This document shows, piece after piece, positions 47,301 through 56,756 of a stretch of DNA of 64,000 nt (within the stretch, counting starts at the first letter, position 1; each line of letters begins with the position of its first letter). Made by a program: the position numbers and the translations under genes. Under the pieces are notes generated by a model, which had not been told where the DNA came from, made no database searches, and saw only the letters and a list, made by a program, of their open reading frames with translations. The stretch comes from AM-0621 sp964386705 (GTDB lineage Bacteria > Planctomycetota > Planctomycetia > Planctomycetales > Planctomycetaceae). The DNA lies in NCBI GenBank assembly GCA_964386705.1, contig CAYLTY010000009.1:10828-74827 (forward strand). Direction: 5' to 3'.

Positions 47301-50300
47301 GGAACGTCGAAAGTGTGTGCGGCTCGACTGGCACTACGGCCGAGTAACGGCGAATTGAAGAAATTTCCGCCGCGCACGACGCGATTGACATTGATCGGAG
47401 GGGCGACAGGATCAACGGCGGGGGATGTTTTGTAATAGTCAGGGTCCACACAATCGAGACACCATTCTTCAGCGTTGCCGTGCATGTCGTAGAGGCCAAA
47501 AGGATTGGGACGCTTGCGGGCGACAACACTGATCGCGCTGACGTTGCCTCCGGGGAATGCGGCTTCATCAGTCCCTTTGGCCTCCAAGTTGCCATACCAA
47601 AACGCAGTCTCCGTCCCGGCTCGGCAGGCGTATTCCCATTGGGCTTCGCTTGGCAGACTATAGGCGACGGGCAACTGAGCGGCCGTGCGATTTTCCGGGG
47701 GGACGGCCTGCTCGTGGTCGCTGAGCCAGCGGCAAAACTCTCCCGCATCGTTCCATGTCACCTGCAAGACGGGGACGTCATCACTGTCATCGCTGCCAGT
47801 CGGTGCGAAGGGGATGCCGGGATGGCGCCAGTTCACGCTCGACTTGCGGACGAATTGCCCGTTCTCCATGACTGTGCCTCCTGGTCCACGCTCCGCTTCG
47901 GTTTTGTAAGATGCGTGTTCCGCGAACTTTCGAAACTGTCCTCTCGTCAGTTCCGTGGCTGATACATAAAACGGTTCGGAAATGGTCACACGGTGGCGTG
48001 GTGACTCTAACTTCGGCACGCCCGTATCCCATTTCCAATTCTGAAATGCTTCGACGACCGTGTTGATCTCTTCGTCACGGCTGCCCATCCAAAATTCGCC
48101 GGGCGGGATCAGCACCATCTTCATGCCGATCGGATTCGTGTACTCGGCCGGCACGCCGAGATACCTGGCCCACGCCTCTTGATGCGCGCGGGCTTGCGTG
48201 GCGTCGAAGGGAGCGATCGCTGCCGGTGGCGTCTTCGCTCCCTCGACAATCTTGCCGTCCCAATTGATCTTGCACTGCGGCAAGGCTTTACTCAGCTCGG
48301 CGACTCCGCCTGCGGTCACGCTCGTTAATCGGAGCTCAAGCTCGGTCAGACTCTTGCAGTCCTTGAGTCGCGCCAGGCTGTTATCATTAGTGTTCGCTCC
48401 GTGGAGTAGGATTTTCGATAATGCTTTGAAATCCTTTAGGCTGGCAAATCCTGCCTCCGTCAAGTTTGCAGACGCCAACTCTAGCGCGGTCAAATTCGTG
48501 CAGCCCCTGAAGTGCGATAACCCCACGTCGCTTAGCCCGAAGTCGAGACTCAAGTATGTCAGTTCCGTGCAGTTCTCGAAGCGGGCCAACCCCGGCTCAG
48601 CAGCCTTGGGGAGGTGGGAAATTCCAAGGTCTTTTAGCTGTTTGCAGTCCTTGAAGACGGCCAGCCCTTGTGCCGTCACCATGCCGCATTCCAGCCTGAG
48701 GCCCTGCAAGTCCTTGCAGTCCTCGAAATTGGCCAGTCCGGTATCGGTCACTCCTTGGTACAACAGCCCAAGCCGATTCAGTTTCTTGCAGTCCTTGAAA
48801 CTGGCAAGGCCCGCATCGGTGACCGACATGTTATAGCCGAGGATGAGTTCCTGGAGGTTCTTGCAGTCCCTGAAATTGGCGAGGCCTGCATCTGTTACCT
48901 TCGTGCCTGCTAGTTCCAGGGCGACGAGGTTCTTGCAGTCCTTGAAATAGGCCAGACAAGCGTCGCCCGGCACGTGTAACTTGAGATGAAGTAGATCCTT
49001 GCAGTCCTTGAAGTGGACCAGGCCGACGTCACTCACCGGGGTATTCTGCAGAAGATCGACTTCCCGCAACTGGAATTTCTCGCGCGGCAACTCGGCGACC
49101 GCCGTAATCCACGGAGTGTCTGCCTTGATGCGCACGCTTCCACGAATCGACAGCACGTATTCGGCGGCACGCCGATCGGGGTCGCTGGCCAGCATCGTGT
49201 TTGCTGATCCGTCCGATTTGACCCACTTCGCCCCGACGATCTTGCCGTGATGGTTGTTGCCGGACGAATCCTTGAGCACATCGCCCTGGCCTTCGTCGAA
49301 GCGATAGAGCGCGAGTGTGTCTTTGTCGGGCGTGAAGCGCGGCTGGGGCGAAAAGTTCTGGGTATAACGCGCACTCGTCGAGATGCGGACTGGGCCGATA
49401 TCGCCATCGAAAAAGCGGTCGAAGCCACCATTGGTGGCGATCGGTGAACCGCCGATCGTCAGCACTTCACCCGCCTGCGGTACGGAGTAGGAGTTCGCCG
49501 GCGCCTGTTGGGCTTGCCCATTCACGAACAGCGTCGATTTCTGGCCGTCCCACACGCCGGCGATGTGACACCAATCGCGCGATGGTGGTGGCGAATCTTC
49601 TCGCTGAGCCACCCAGTGGTCGCCAGCATAGCGCCAGAGTGCCCAGGCATTCTCGACCGGACCAATGTTGAAGCCCCGTGGGCCGGGCATGATCACCACC
49701 TGCGAATCGCGTGGTGTGGCGACCTTGGCCCAGGCCTCGATCGTCAGCGGATCGAGCGAGCTTTTGGCCTTCAGTGTCGGCACGTCGACGAGGCAGTCTT
49801 TTCCGTTGAAGTGCAGAAAGGTCTTCGGCAATTGGCTCGGCTGCGGCAGAACAGGTACCCATTTCGCGCCCACGATCTTGCCGTGATGGTTGTTGCCGGA
49901 CGAGTCCTTGAGAACGTCACCACTCCCTTCATCGAAGTGATAGAGCACCACGGTGTCGGCGTCAGGCACAAAGCGTTGTGTTCGCGGCGGGGGCGTAAAA
50001 GTATCTTTGTATCTCGCGACGCGTGAGACGCGCACATTTCTCATGGCGCCGCTGAAGAAGGCGAACTTTGCATCCTGCTGTCCACAGCCAAGTAGTAAAC
50101 CCGCGAACGAATGGGGCTGGGTAATCGATGAGATGTTGTCACTGGCAAGCACACCATTGGAATAGACTCGCACGCTTTCCTTGGTTCGAACAGCGGCCAG
50201 GTGGACCCACTGGCCATGCTCAGCGCGAGTCGCGTGCGAATACACGAATTTGCCGGGGTCAATGGCTCCCCCAGAGGGCGAATCATGTCCGAACCAGATG

Positions 50301-52648
50301 CCCCGATACGCCCCTTCATTGACGCTGTTGACTGCCGCAACGACGCCAGTGTCATTCGCGTCCTGTCGCGCCCAGGCTTCAATTGTGATTTCCTGATCGC
50401 GCGTCAGCGGAACCGATTTCGCTTCGACATAGTCGTCACCGTCGAATTGCAATGCGTAGCCTGATCCATTGGATGGCGTCTCATTCGACTTGCCTCCCGG
50501 GCTAGCCACCCACTTCGCCCCGACGATCTTGCCGTGATGATTGTTGCCAGAGGAGTCGATGAGCTTGTCCCCTTGACCTTCGTCAAAATGGTAGAGCGCG
50601 AGCGTGTGCTCATCTGGTGCAAAGCGATCGGCCTGAGCAGAAGCGAAACGTGTCTTGTAGCGAGCGACTCGCGAGACGCGCAGCTCATCAATCGTGCCCA
50701 AGAAATTGAAACTCGGTTGGCGGTCTGTTGGGCTCAGCCGAGCCCCAATGTTGAAATGCTGAGTCGCGGCTGGCATGTCGTTGTTAGTGGCATGCTCGGC
50801 TACAGGTTCCCCGTTCACGTAAAGTTGAACTCGCGAATCACTCCAGACTGCGGCCAGATGGGTCTGCTCGCTGTTCGCTGCGGCATCCGTGTGAGCAATT
50901 GAATGCTGTCCCGCAGCGCCCGCCACAAATGTTCGTTTCCAAACCCATTCCCCACCCATGCGGCTGAGATACAGAAGTTCGGACTCAGCAATCGTCGCAC
51001 TCTTGTCGTTCGCATAGGGGCGAACCAGACATTCGATCGTGAGCTCTGGTAGATCCTTCGTGACCAGCGTGGAGACATCGACAAAGCTCTTCTGGTCGTT
51101 GAACTCCAAGGCGTAGTTGGTTGGTGGTAACGCTTCCGCAGCGCTCGGCGAGACGGCAGTCTTCGGGTTCGCATCTTCCGAATTGCTAAGCTGCGTTCCC
51201 GGTTTCTCGCGTACTGCGAAAAAGATCCCCAACAACACCGCAACAACTGCTGCGACCGAGCCGAGCAGCAGTGGCTTCTTTTTCTTTGCGATGGGCGAGA
51301 GGGATCGTTCCAGAGTCAGCGACTGCTCGGTGTGCGGGTCAGTGCCCACTTCGCCAGCAGACGAGATCATCGTTTCGGAGAATTCGGACTCAGCAGCAAC
51401 CTCTGCCTTCGGACTCACAATCGTCGGGCTACCGACATCGGCCGAACTATTGCCAGACAACTCCTTTTTGAGTTGTGGCATAGTCGCACTGCTCCCGGCC
51501 GTCGAACCGCTGACGAACGTGACGGTGCGCGAACCGCCGGGTAGGCAGCGTTCCAACTCCGCGATGACTTCGGTCATTGACTGCGGTCGGTCTTCCGGTC
51601 GCTTGGCCACCATGCGACGAAAAACCGCTTCGAGCGCCGGAAAGGATTCGTCGGGCGTATCGAATTCAGGCAGGCTGGCGAGGTCGATTTCTGTCACCGT
51701 CTCGGTGGTGGCGTTCTTTCCTCGATTGACCTTCCGCGACTCTTCCACCAGCGAAGGGATGGCACCATTCTGATGAGCCATCAGCTTCTTCATCATGGTG
51801 TCGCCGTCGTACACGACCTTGCCGGTGAGCAGGTAGTACAACGAACAACCCAGCGAATAGATGTCGCTCCGCGCATCGGCGTGCTTGGTATCCATCGCTT
51901 GCTCGGGGGACATGTAGTCCACAGTCCCCATGATGGTGCCGGTATTGGTCAGTCCCGCACCTTCCGAACTGCCGCCGATCGCGCCATCAATGCGTGCCAA
52001 GCCCATGTCGAGGATCTTGACGTTGCCCTTGGCATCCATCAGCAGATTGGCAGGCTTGATGTCGCGGTGGATGACACCTTGCTCGTGAGCGAACTCAAGT
52101 CCTCGCGCAGCCTGAATGATGCAGCGAATCGCTTGCTCAATCGGCAGTGGGCCCTGCTTCTTGACGCGGACCGCCAGATCGCTGCCGTCTACGTACTCCA
52201 TCACCAGGAAGTGAGTGCCCTTGGCCTCGTCTGCATCGTCAGCGGCGACAATGTTGGGATGCCGCAACTTCGCAGCGGCTTCCACTTCGCGATGGAAGCG
52301 TTTCAGCGCATCCGGAGTTTGTACGGCCGCGGGTGACATGACCTTGATCGCCACCAGGCGTTTCATCCGCTTGTGCTCGGCCTTCAGCACCATCCCCATG
52401 CCACCCTGACCCAGCTTGTCGAGGACGACATAGTTGCCGAGGACCAGCGTCTTCCCTTTGCCGGCGTAGATCTGCTCGGCTTGGTACTTCGTCAGCTTCT
52501 TCTGCTTGACCAACTCCTTTGCCAGTTGCTCGCCATCCTTGGGCTGTTTGTCCTCGGGAAGCCCCGCCAGCAGCGCAGACACGTCTTCCGCAGACAGCAA
52601 CCCGCTGGCGGTCAGATGATCGCGAAATTGATCGGTCGATAACGCCAT
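44378..52648 (-). CDS. Giant transmembrane Ser/Thr kinase with LamG, LRR and four tandem FGE-sulfatase-like domains
   Basis: This 2756-residue protein is among the largest in the window. Residues 1-68 form a module shared with the two other complete kinases ('LTKYQAEQIYAGKGK'). A kinase domain follows (about 70-380): LGQGGMGMV loop, VAIK, HRDIKPAN near 190, DMG in place of DFG, and MSPEQ. One transmembrane helix lies near 457-478. Outside are three LamG domains (about 505-702, 729-922, 936-1139), each ending in 'NNHHGKIVGAKW'; a leucine-rich stretch with 'KDCKxL' repeats (about 1196-1466); and four FGE-sulfatase (SUMF1-like) domains (about 1478-1793, 1816-2123, 2133-2429, 2440-2749), each opened by 'APFDAKQARAHQEAWAKHLG'-type linkers. 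None has the FGE catalytic Cys pair. It is likely a receptor kinase sensing surface or sugar ligands (inference). Confidence 0.93.
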   Translation of the reverse strand: MALSTDQFRDHLTASGLLSAEDVSALLAGLPEDKQPKDGEQLAKELVKQKKLTKYQAEQIYAGKGKTLVLGNYVVLDKLGQGGMGMVLKAEHKRMKRLVAIKVMSPAAVQTPDALKRFHREVEAAAKLRHPNIVAADDADEAKGTHFLVMEYVDGSDLAVRVKKQGPLPIEQAIRCIIQAARGLEFAHEQGVIHRDIKPANLLMDAKGNVKILDMGLARIDGAIGGSSEGAGLTNTGTIMGTVDYMSPEQAMDTKHADARSDIYSLGCSLYYLLTGKVVYDGDTMMKKLMAHQNGAIPSLVEESRKVNRGKNATTETVTEIDLASLPEFDTPDESFPALEAVFRRMVAKRPEDRPQSMTEVIAELERCLPGGSRTVTFVSGSTAGSSATMPQLKKELSGNSSADVGSPTIVSPKAEVAAESEFSETMISSAGEVGTDPHTEQSLTLERSLSPIAKKKKPLLLGSVAAVVAVLLGIFFAVREKPGTQLSNSEDANPKTAVSPSAAEALPPTNYALEFNDQKSFVDVSTLVTKDLPELTIECLVRPYANDKSATIAESELLYLSRMGGEWVWKRTFVAGAAGQHSIAHTDAAANSEQTHLAAVWSDSRVQLYVNGEPVAEHATNNDMPAATQHFNIGARLSPTDRQPSFNFLGTIDELRVSRVARYKTRFASAQADRFAPDEHTLALYHFDEGQGDKLIDSSGNNHHGKIVGAKWVASPGGKSNETPSNGSGYALQFDGDDYVEAKSVPLTRDQEITIEAWARQDANDTGVVAAVNSVNEGAYRGIWFGHDSPSGGAIDPGKFVYSHATRAEHGQWVHLAAVRTKESVRVYSNGVLASDNISSITQPHSFAGLLLGCGQQDAKFAFFSGAMRNVRVSRVARYKDTFTPPPRTQRFVPDADTVVLYHFDEGSGDVLKDSSGNNHHGKIVGAKWVPVLPQPSQLPKTFLHFNGKDCLVDVPTLKAKSSLDPLTIEAWAKVATPRDSQVVIMPGPRGFNIGPVENAWALWRYAGDHWVAQREDSPPPSRDWCHIAGVWDGQKSTLFVNGQAQQAPANSYSVPQAGEVLTIGGSPIATNGGFDRFFDGDIGPVRISTSARYTQNFSPQPRFTPDKDTLALYRFDEGQGDVLKDSSGNNHHGKIVGAKWVKSDGSANTMLASDPDRRAAEYVLSIRGSVRIKADTPWITAVAELPREKFQLREVDLLQNTPVSDVGLVHFKDCKDLLHLKLHVPGDACLAYFKDCKNLVALELAGTKVTDAGLANFRDCKNLQELILGYNMSVTDAGLASFKDCKKLNRLGLLYQGVTDTGLANFEDCKDLQGLRLECGMVTAQGLAVFKDCKQLKDLGISHLPKAAEPGLARFENCTELTYLSLDFGLSDVGLSHFRGCTNLTALELASANLTEAGFASLKDFKALSKILLHGANTNDNSLARLKDCKSLTELELRLTSVTAGGVAELSKALPQCKINWDGKIVEGAKTPPAAIAPFDATQARAHQEAWARYLGVPAEYTNPIGMKMVLIPPGEFWMGSRDEEINTVVEAFQNWKWDTGVPKLESPRHRVTISEPFYVSATELTRGQFRKFAEHASYKTEAERGPGGTVMENGQFVRKSSVNWRHPGIPFAPTGSDDSDDVPVLQVTWNDAGEFCRWLSDHEQAVPPENRTAAQLPVAYSLPSEAQWEYACRAGTETAFWYGNLEAKGTDEAAFPGGNVSAISVVARKRPNPFGLYDMHGNAEEWCLDCVDPDYYKTSPAVDPVAPPINVNRVVRGGNFFNSPLLGRSASRAAHTFDVPIYSSTFRVIRKLTGLATSRANGLNPVPPPAKVPPMAVAPFDAKQARAHQEAWAKHLGVPVEYTNGIGMKFMLVPPGEFMMGSSLVALEAHLQEVSEAKPWQKYVQSEAPQHKVVLTQAIYLGVNEVTQGEYEKVMGSNPSHFSAMGLGKDVIAGMDTTKHPVETVSWNDAAEFCSKLSQTDKLKPFYFRAGEVITHLDGTGYRLPTEAEWEFACRAGTTTKYWIGDKDDGLAQAGWYGTNSGGRTHAKGELKANPLGLHDIHGNVWELVEDAWELTSYGPFTEKPAINPGSPASAEANRVMRGGNWLNPATVCWSAARLDNYPANRANMIGFRVALPADAVREALKNVPKPAVAPFNAQQAREHQEAWATHLGVPVEYTNSIGMKFVLIPPGEFLMGSTQQEVDETLRAYGENQSWHTMARSQLPQHTVTLTQPFYLATTKVTQDQWQAVLGSNPASFGGSEKGNLPVDSVSWLDAAEFCAKLSEKELFRPWYARSDGAVKLLKGSGYQLPSEAQWEFACRAGSTTRFWFGDDVSLLPTVAWFIRNTGGAPRPVGRLKSNPFGLFDIHGNLREWCDDEYQPDYYQQFAKEPAVNPRGSATGQPYHIARCGLYDGGPEFSYSSNRAWQATVDRVPYIGFRVSLPVDAVKEALARPAPVTAVAPFDAKQARAHQEAWAKHLGTTVETTNSAGAKMVLIPPGEFLMGSTEEQVAAALKLVAESKANQGGKGQNPNLERPEHKVVITSPFLMSATEVTIGQFKKFSATAYITQGEKAAAEAKAAQSADSNQPPKPLQTYLNPLYAVTDDSPAAAITWNDAVAYCKWLSDQEKATYRLPTEAEWEYSCRAGTTTLYSFGDSNSELEKYGWHNKPGGKPRSVGTKLSNGFGLFDMHGNLQEWCGDFYDEKWYEKSPLNDPKGPSAGVDRVIRGGHWNTDPAYCRSAYRYHDHPANRNNDHGFRVVRELDAPVRSKAEAP

Positions 52649-52791
52649 ATTGAGTCATGAACTTCAAGACACGCAGCGAATCTTGAAGAGCTAATCTCGC
52701 CAGCCAGGTTTTCAGAAGAGCCCGCAGCAGTAAGCCTACGAATCCTGCTGCTGAAATGCACTCTAATCGTTCATCTGTGGCCGTAGCTCAA

Positions 52792-52829
52792 ACAATCCTG
52801 CCCGCCATTTCTTCGGCGGACAGGATTGT
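52792..52829 (-). terminator. Hairpin after the second kinase gene
   Basis: Arms 52792-52806 and 52815-52829 pair at 14 of 15 positions around an 8-base loop, 27 bases past the stop of the kinase at 52856. The outer pairs are A/T-rich on the downstream side, which supports a terminator-like role. Confidence 0.6.
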
Positions 52830-52855
52830 CCGCCCTCCACCCGTACTGCAGGTTG

Positions 52856-55800
52856 CTAAGGCAGCCTTGTTGGCTTCAACGTGCGGGCCAGGCGAAATCC
52901 GGTGTAGTACGACGAGGTGTGTCGCGGGTACGAACGACGAATGGCCGAACGCAACTCGATACGATTATCCGTCCATCCGCCGCCGCGAAGAACTCCCTCG
53001 GCTCCCCTTTGATCGTGGAACGGGTCGGCCTTGGGAGCACGGCCATACCAGGTGGTGTCGAAGTAATCGCAGCACCATTCCTGGGCATTGCCATGCATGT
53101 CGTATAGGCCAAACGGATTGGCCTGTTTCGTTGCGACATCGCTCGGCTGTCGCTTCTTGGTGGAGCCGGAAAAGACCGCCCAGCTACCCACTTGCTTGAG
53201 GTCATTGCCGAACGAATACCACGTGTCCGTTCCCGCGCGGCACGCGAACTCCCATTCCGCTTCGGTCGGCAGACGGTAGCCGTCAGCGGTGGGATCGTAG
53301 GAATCTCCGTTCGGAGTCATCGTGAATGCAGGCTGCAGTCCTTCTTGCTCACTGAGCCAATTGCAGAACTTTCCGGCCTGCATGTAACTCAGCGCAACGA
53401 CCGGTGTATTGGGTCCGAACGCTTCTCCGCACTCGCGCCAAGTTTTGCTCTGGCCCTCGTTCCGTTGCTGTCGAGCCGCTGGATCGCGTGCCAACAATTG
53501 CTCTTCGCCCGAACGATAGCCCGTTGCATCAGCGAACTTACGGAACTGAGCGTAAGTGACTTCGGTTGCGCCGATGAGGAACGGTCGCGTCAGTTGAACT
53601 GGGTGTTGCGAGGCTTCGACTGCAAGTTGCCCTCGCGCGCGATCCTCGGACATGTTGTTCTTCGCACATTCTGCGACGATCGCATTGGCCTGCTCGGGGG
53701 TTGTTCCCATCAAGAACTCGCCCGGCGGAATGATGACCATCTTCCCGCCGACCGAGTTGGTGATCTCGACCGTCGTGCCGAGATGCTTGGCCCAGGCCTC
53801 TTGATGGGCGCGAGCTTGCTTCGCGTCGAATGGTGCTTTGGCGGGCGGCGGAGCATCAGCGCCGGTGACAGCTTTCCGCAATGGCCGCGCGGAGCCCTCC
53901 AGCACTCGCAGCGTGGGCGAGGTGAAGGCGAAGGAGTCGCGGAAGCAGAAGAGAGACAGGACGCGTTCGCCGGGGAAGTCGGGGTGAAACTCGAGCGTTT
54001 TACCCATTTGTGAGAGTGGACCGTCCCAGGTCGCGGCGGGCTGTCCATCGACGGTGACGACGACTCTCCCCTTTCCGTCCGGGCGAAACCGGACGGAGGC
54101 CTTGAGCAGGCCTTCCGCACCCAGCCCCATCGGCCATTGCCCGATGCCCTGCCGCTTGCCCTCTTGCAGGCCGAGTTCGATCCGGCCGGCGGGGAAGAGG
54201 TCGAGTCCGCTTTGAAGGCCTCCCGAGACCGGTAGGTCGATCGTGAAGACGCCATTCCCGGACAGACGTTTCACCCACATCTCGACTTCAAAGGCTCGCA
54301 CGTCGTTGAGCGAAATGGGGAACATCACTTTGCCGGACTTGCCGTCGCTGGCGTAGGTCAGCGTCGATCCCTCGACGGACCAGTTGTTCGCACCGACGAG
54401 GTTTCCGGCTGGGACGCGGTCTTTCTTCAGATCGAGCAACGTGAGCAGGTCAAATGTTGCCGGCGCGGTGGATGAACCATTCTCGGTGCCCGGCGGGGGA
54501 ATAGGGTTTGTTGGTTTCAACTCGCGGATCAACAGGTTGCGAAACTGCAGCGGCGACCCGTACTTCTGGAGTTCGATCGGACCACTGGGGTAGATCGGTT
54601 TGTCGGGTTCAAGAAAGTTCTCGAAGGTCACGTCATCGACGACCAGCTTGCCGTTCAGACTCACCGTGACCTTCTCACCCACCATCCGAATGAACATGGC
54701 GTTCCACTCGCCAATTGGCTTGTCCACCTTCAGCAGTGGACGCGCGGGATTCTTGCGGTTGTTGTACAGACCGCCCGAGCCCATGTTCTTGCCAGACGGC
54801 TTGGAATCGCTGTCCCAGATCTGCACCTGCGGCGTACCGCGAAGATAGATGCCACTGTCACCGCCCGCCGTGATGTTCCATTCGAGATACAGCTCGAAAT
54901 CGGTGTAGTCCTTGGACGTACACAGGTTGTCACCTCGGCCATCGAACGTGAGCACGCCGTTGGCCGCGCTCCAATGGGCTCGCATGTGCTCGTCTGCCTT
55001 AGCCTGTGCAGCCGCCAGATCCCCCGGTGCCATCTGTGCGCGTTTCTTCGGATCGCCCACCTCGCCCTTCCAACCGGCGAGGTCTTTGCCATTGAATAGC
55101 GGGATGAACCCTGGCGGTAGATCTTTAGGCGTCGTAGGCAGTGGCAGAACAGACGATAGTGTGGGTTCCTTTGGCAACGCGGATTCGGATGGCGAGGGCT
55201 GCGGCTCGACTTTGGCCAAGGATGTGTCAGTTGGCGTGCCTTTGACCGGCTCTTTATTCGCAGGAACCGTGTCAGGAACGGCAGCAGCAGTCTGTGCATC
55301 ATCCTTCTTCATGACTGCGAACACGATCGCCACCAGCAACAGAACTGTTGCCACGCCCCCGCCGATCTGGATGCGGCGATCCTGCCACCAGGACGATGAG
55401 GCGTCGGACTTGGATGAACGACGTTTCTTTCGGCCACCCGGTGTGGAGACCGAAGCGAGTGAGTGCGGATCGGTCGCCTCGGACATGTTGCCGGTCAGTA
55501 GCGTGGCCTCAGCCGCGACGTCCGGTTGCGCGTAGGTCACCGTTGGTTCGGCTTGATACGTAGCAGTGATAGGCTGAGAAGCAGCGTCTGGACTGCTGCG
55601 AAACGACAACGTGTTCGACTCTGGCAGCACGCTCGTTGCGGAGACGCTGGATGCTGAAGCCGAGGACGTTCCGCTTTGACAAGCTTCCAGATCGTTGATG
55701 ACCTCAGTCATCGTCTGGTAGCGGTCCTTCGCCTGCTTGGCGACCATCTTCTGAAAGACGGCATCGACCGATGCGGGCACGTCACTTCGTATGGCACAGA

Positions 55801-56689
55801 GCGACGGAATCGGTGAATCGCGATGAGCCAGCAGCTTGGCCATTAGCGTGTCGCCGTCGTACGCACACTTTCCGGCCAGCAGATACCACAGCGAGATACC
55901 CAAACTGTAGACATCGCTACGTGCGTCCGCGCTCTTGGTGCTCATGGCTTGTTCGGGCGCCATGTAGTCCACGGTTCCCATCACCGCACCGGTGCTGGTG
56001 AGTTCCGCCTGTCCGCTGGTTGCTCCTTCGATACGTGCCAGACCCATGTCGAGAATCTTGACCGTGCCTTTAGCGTCCATGAGCAGATTCGCGGGCTTGA
56101 TATCGCGATGCACGACACCCTGCTGATGAGCGAACTCCAGACCTCGCGCCGCTTGAACGATGCATTGCACCGCCTGTGCGACCGGCAACGGCCCCTTCCT
56201 CTTAACAAGCGCAGAGAGGTCACTGCCTTCGACGTACTCCATCACCAAAAAGTGAGTGCCCTTCGCTTCGTCCGCGTCATCGGTGGCCACGACATTCGGA
56301 TGCCGCAGCTTGGCTGCAGCTTCCACTTCACGATGAAAGCGTTTCAACGCATCGGGCGTTTTGACTGCGGCTGGCGACATAACCTTGATCGCAACCAGAC
56401 GCTTCAAACGCTTGTGCTCGGCTTTCAGCACCATCCCCATACCGCCCTGACCGAGCTTCTCAAGGATCGTGTAGTTACCGAGGACCAGCCCCTTGCCTTT
56501 GCCAGCGTAGATCTGCTCGGCCTGATACTTCGTCAGCTTCTTCTGCTTCACCAATTCGCGAGCGAGCTGCTCGCCATCCTTCGGCAGCTTGTCTTCCGGA
56601 AGCGATGCCAGCAGCGCAGACACATCCTCCGCAGTTAGCAATCCGCTGGCGGTCAGGTGATCACGAAATTGGTCGGTCGATAACGCCAT
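52856..56689 (-). CDS. Transmembrane Ser/Thr kinase with DUF1080, LamG-like and FGE-sulfatase-like outer domains
   Basis: This 1277-residue paralogue starts with the same module as its neighbours and a kinase (about 70-350; LGQGGMGMV, VAIK, HRDIKPAN, DMG, MAPEQ). A transmembrane helix lies near 440-460 ('GGGVATVLLLVAIVFAV'). The outer part begins with a DUF1080 / 3-keto-disaccharide hydrolase-like domain (about 526-726, 'FIPLFNGKDLAGWKG'), then a LamG-like sandwich (about 745-936), then one FGE-sulfatase-like domain (about 948-1273, with 'MVIIPPGEFLMG', 'RLPTEAEWEFACRAGT' and 'NPFGLYDMHGNAQEWC'). The FGE catalytic Cys pair is absent. DUF1080 binds or cleaves sugars, so a polysaccharide signal is a fair guess (inference). 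The spacer upstream shares sequence with the next gene's. Confidence 0.93.
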   Translation of the reverse strand: MALSTDQFRDHLTASGLLTAEDVSALLASLPEDKLPKDGEQLARELVKQKKLTKYQAEQIYAGKGKGLVLGNYTILEKLGQGGMGMVLKAEHKRLKRLVAIKVMSPAAVKTPDALKRFHREVEAAAKLRHPNVVATDDADEAKGTHFLVMEYVEGSDLSALVKRKGPLPVAQAVQCIVQAARGLEFAHQQGVVHRDIKPANLLMDAKGTVKILDMGLARIEGATSGQAELTSTGAVMGTVDYMAPEQAMSTKSADARSDVYSLGISLWYLLAGKCAYDGDTLMAKLLAHRDSPIPSLCAIRSDVPASVDAVFQKMVAKQAKDRYQTMTEVINDLEACQSGTSSASASSVSATSVLPESNTLSFRSSPDAASQPITATYQAEPTVTYAQPDVAAEATLLTGNMSEATDPHSLASVSTPGGRKKRRSSKSDASSSWWQDRRIQIGGGVATVLLLVAIVFAVMKKDDAQTAAAVPDTVPANKEPVKGTPTDTSLAKVEPQPSPSESALPKEPTLSSVLPLPTTPKDLPPGFIPLFNGKDLAGWKGEVGDPKKRAQMAPGDLAAAQAKADEHMRAHWSAANGVLTFDGRGDNLCTSKDYTDFELYLEWNITAGGDSGIYLRGTPQVQIWDSDSKPSGKNMGSGGLYNNRKNPARPLLKVDKPIGEWNAMFIRMVGEKVTVSLNGKLVVDDVTFENFLEPDKPIYPSGPIELQKYGSPLQFRNLLIRELKPTNPIPPPGTENGSSTAPATFDLLTLLDLKKDRVPAGNLVGANNWSVEGSTLTYASDGKSGKVMFPISLNDVRAFEVEMWVKRLSGNGVFTIDLPVSGGLQSGLDLFPAGRIELGLQEGKRQGIGQWPMGLGAEGLLKASVRFRPDGKGRVVVTVDGQPAATWDGPLSQMGKTLEFHPDFPGERVLSLFCFRDSFAFTSPTLRVLEGSARPLRKAVTGADAPPPAKAPFDAKQARAHQEAWAKHLGTTVEITNSVGGKMVIIPPGEFLMGTTPEQANAIVAECAKNNMSEDRARGQLAVEASQHPVQLTRPFLIGATEVTYAQFRKFADATGYRSGEEQLLARDPAARQQRNEGQSKTWRECGEAFGPNTPVVALSYMQAGKFCNWLSEQEGLQPAFTMTPNGDSYDPTADGYRLPTEAEWEFACRAGTDTWYSFGNDLKQVGSWAVFSGSTKKRQPSDVATKQANPFGLYDMHGNAQEWCCDYFDTTWYGRAPKADPFHDQRGAEGVLRGGGWTDNRIELRSAIRRSYPRHTSSYYTGFRLARTLKPTRLP

Positions 56690-56750
56690 GCATGGTTCCA
56701 GAAACGATGAGCGAACAGCGTACTGTCTCAGCTCGCGATGTCAGCGAGCT
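56690..56750 (-). promoter_or_regulatory. Duplicated 60-bp leader with inverted repeat, copy 1
   Basis: The 60 bases before the kinase start at 56689 are about 83 percent identical, without gaps, to those before the next kinase (61797-61856). It holds perfect 7-base arms AGCTCGC / GCGAGCT (56730-56736, 56744-56750) around GATGTCA, 6 bases past the upstream gene's stop. It may be an operator or a terminator stem. Confidence 0.6.
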
Positions 56751-56756
56751 TCATGT

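Noticed and set aside
44378..48230. The FGE-sulfatase domains as true formylglycine-generating enzymes serving the sulfatase at 20462
   Set aside because: The catalytic Cys pair near the RGG landmark is missing in every copy.
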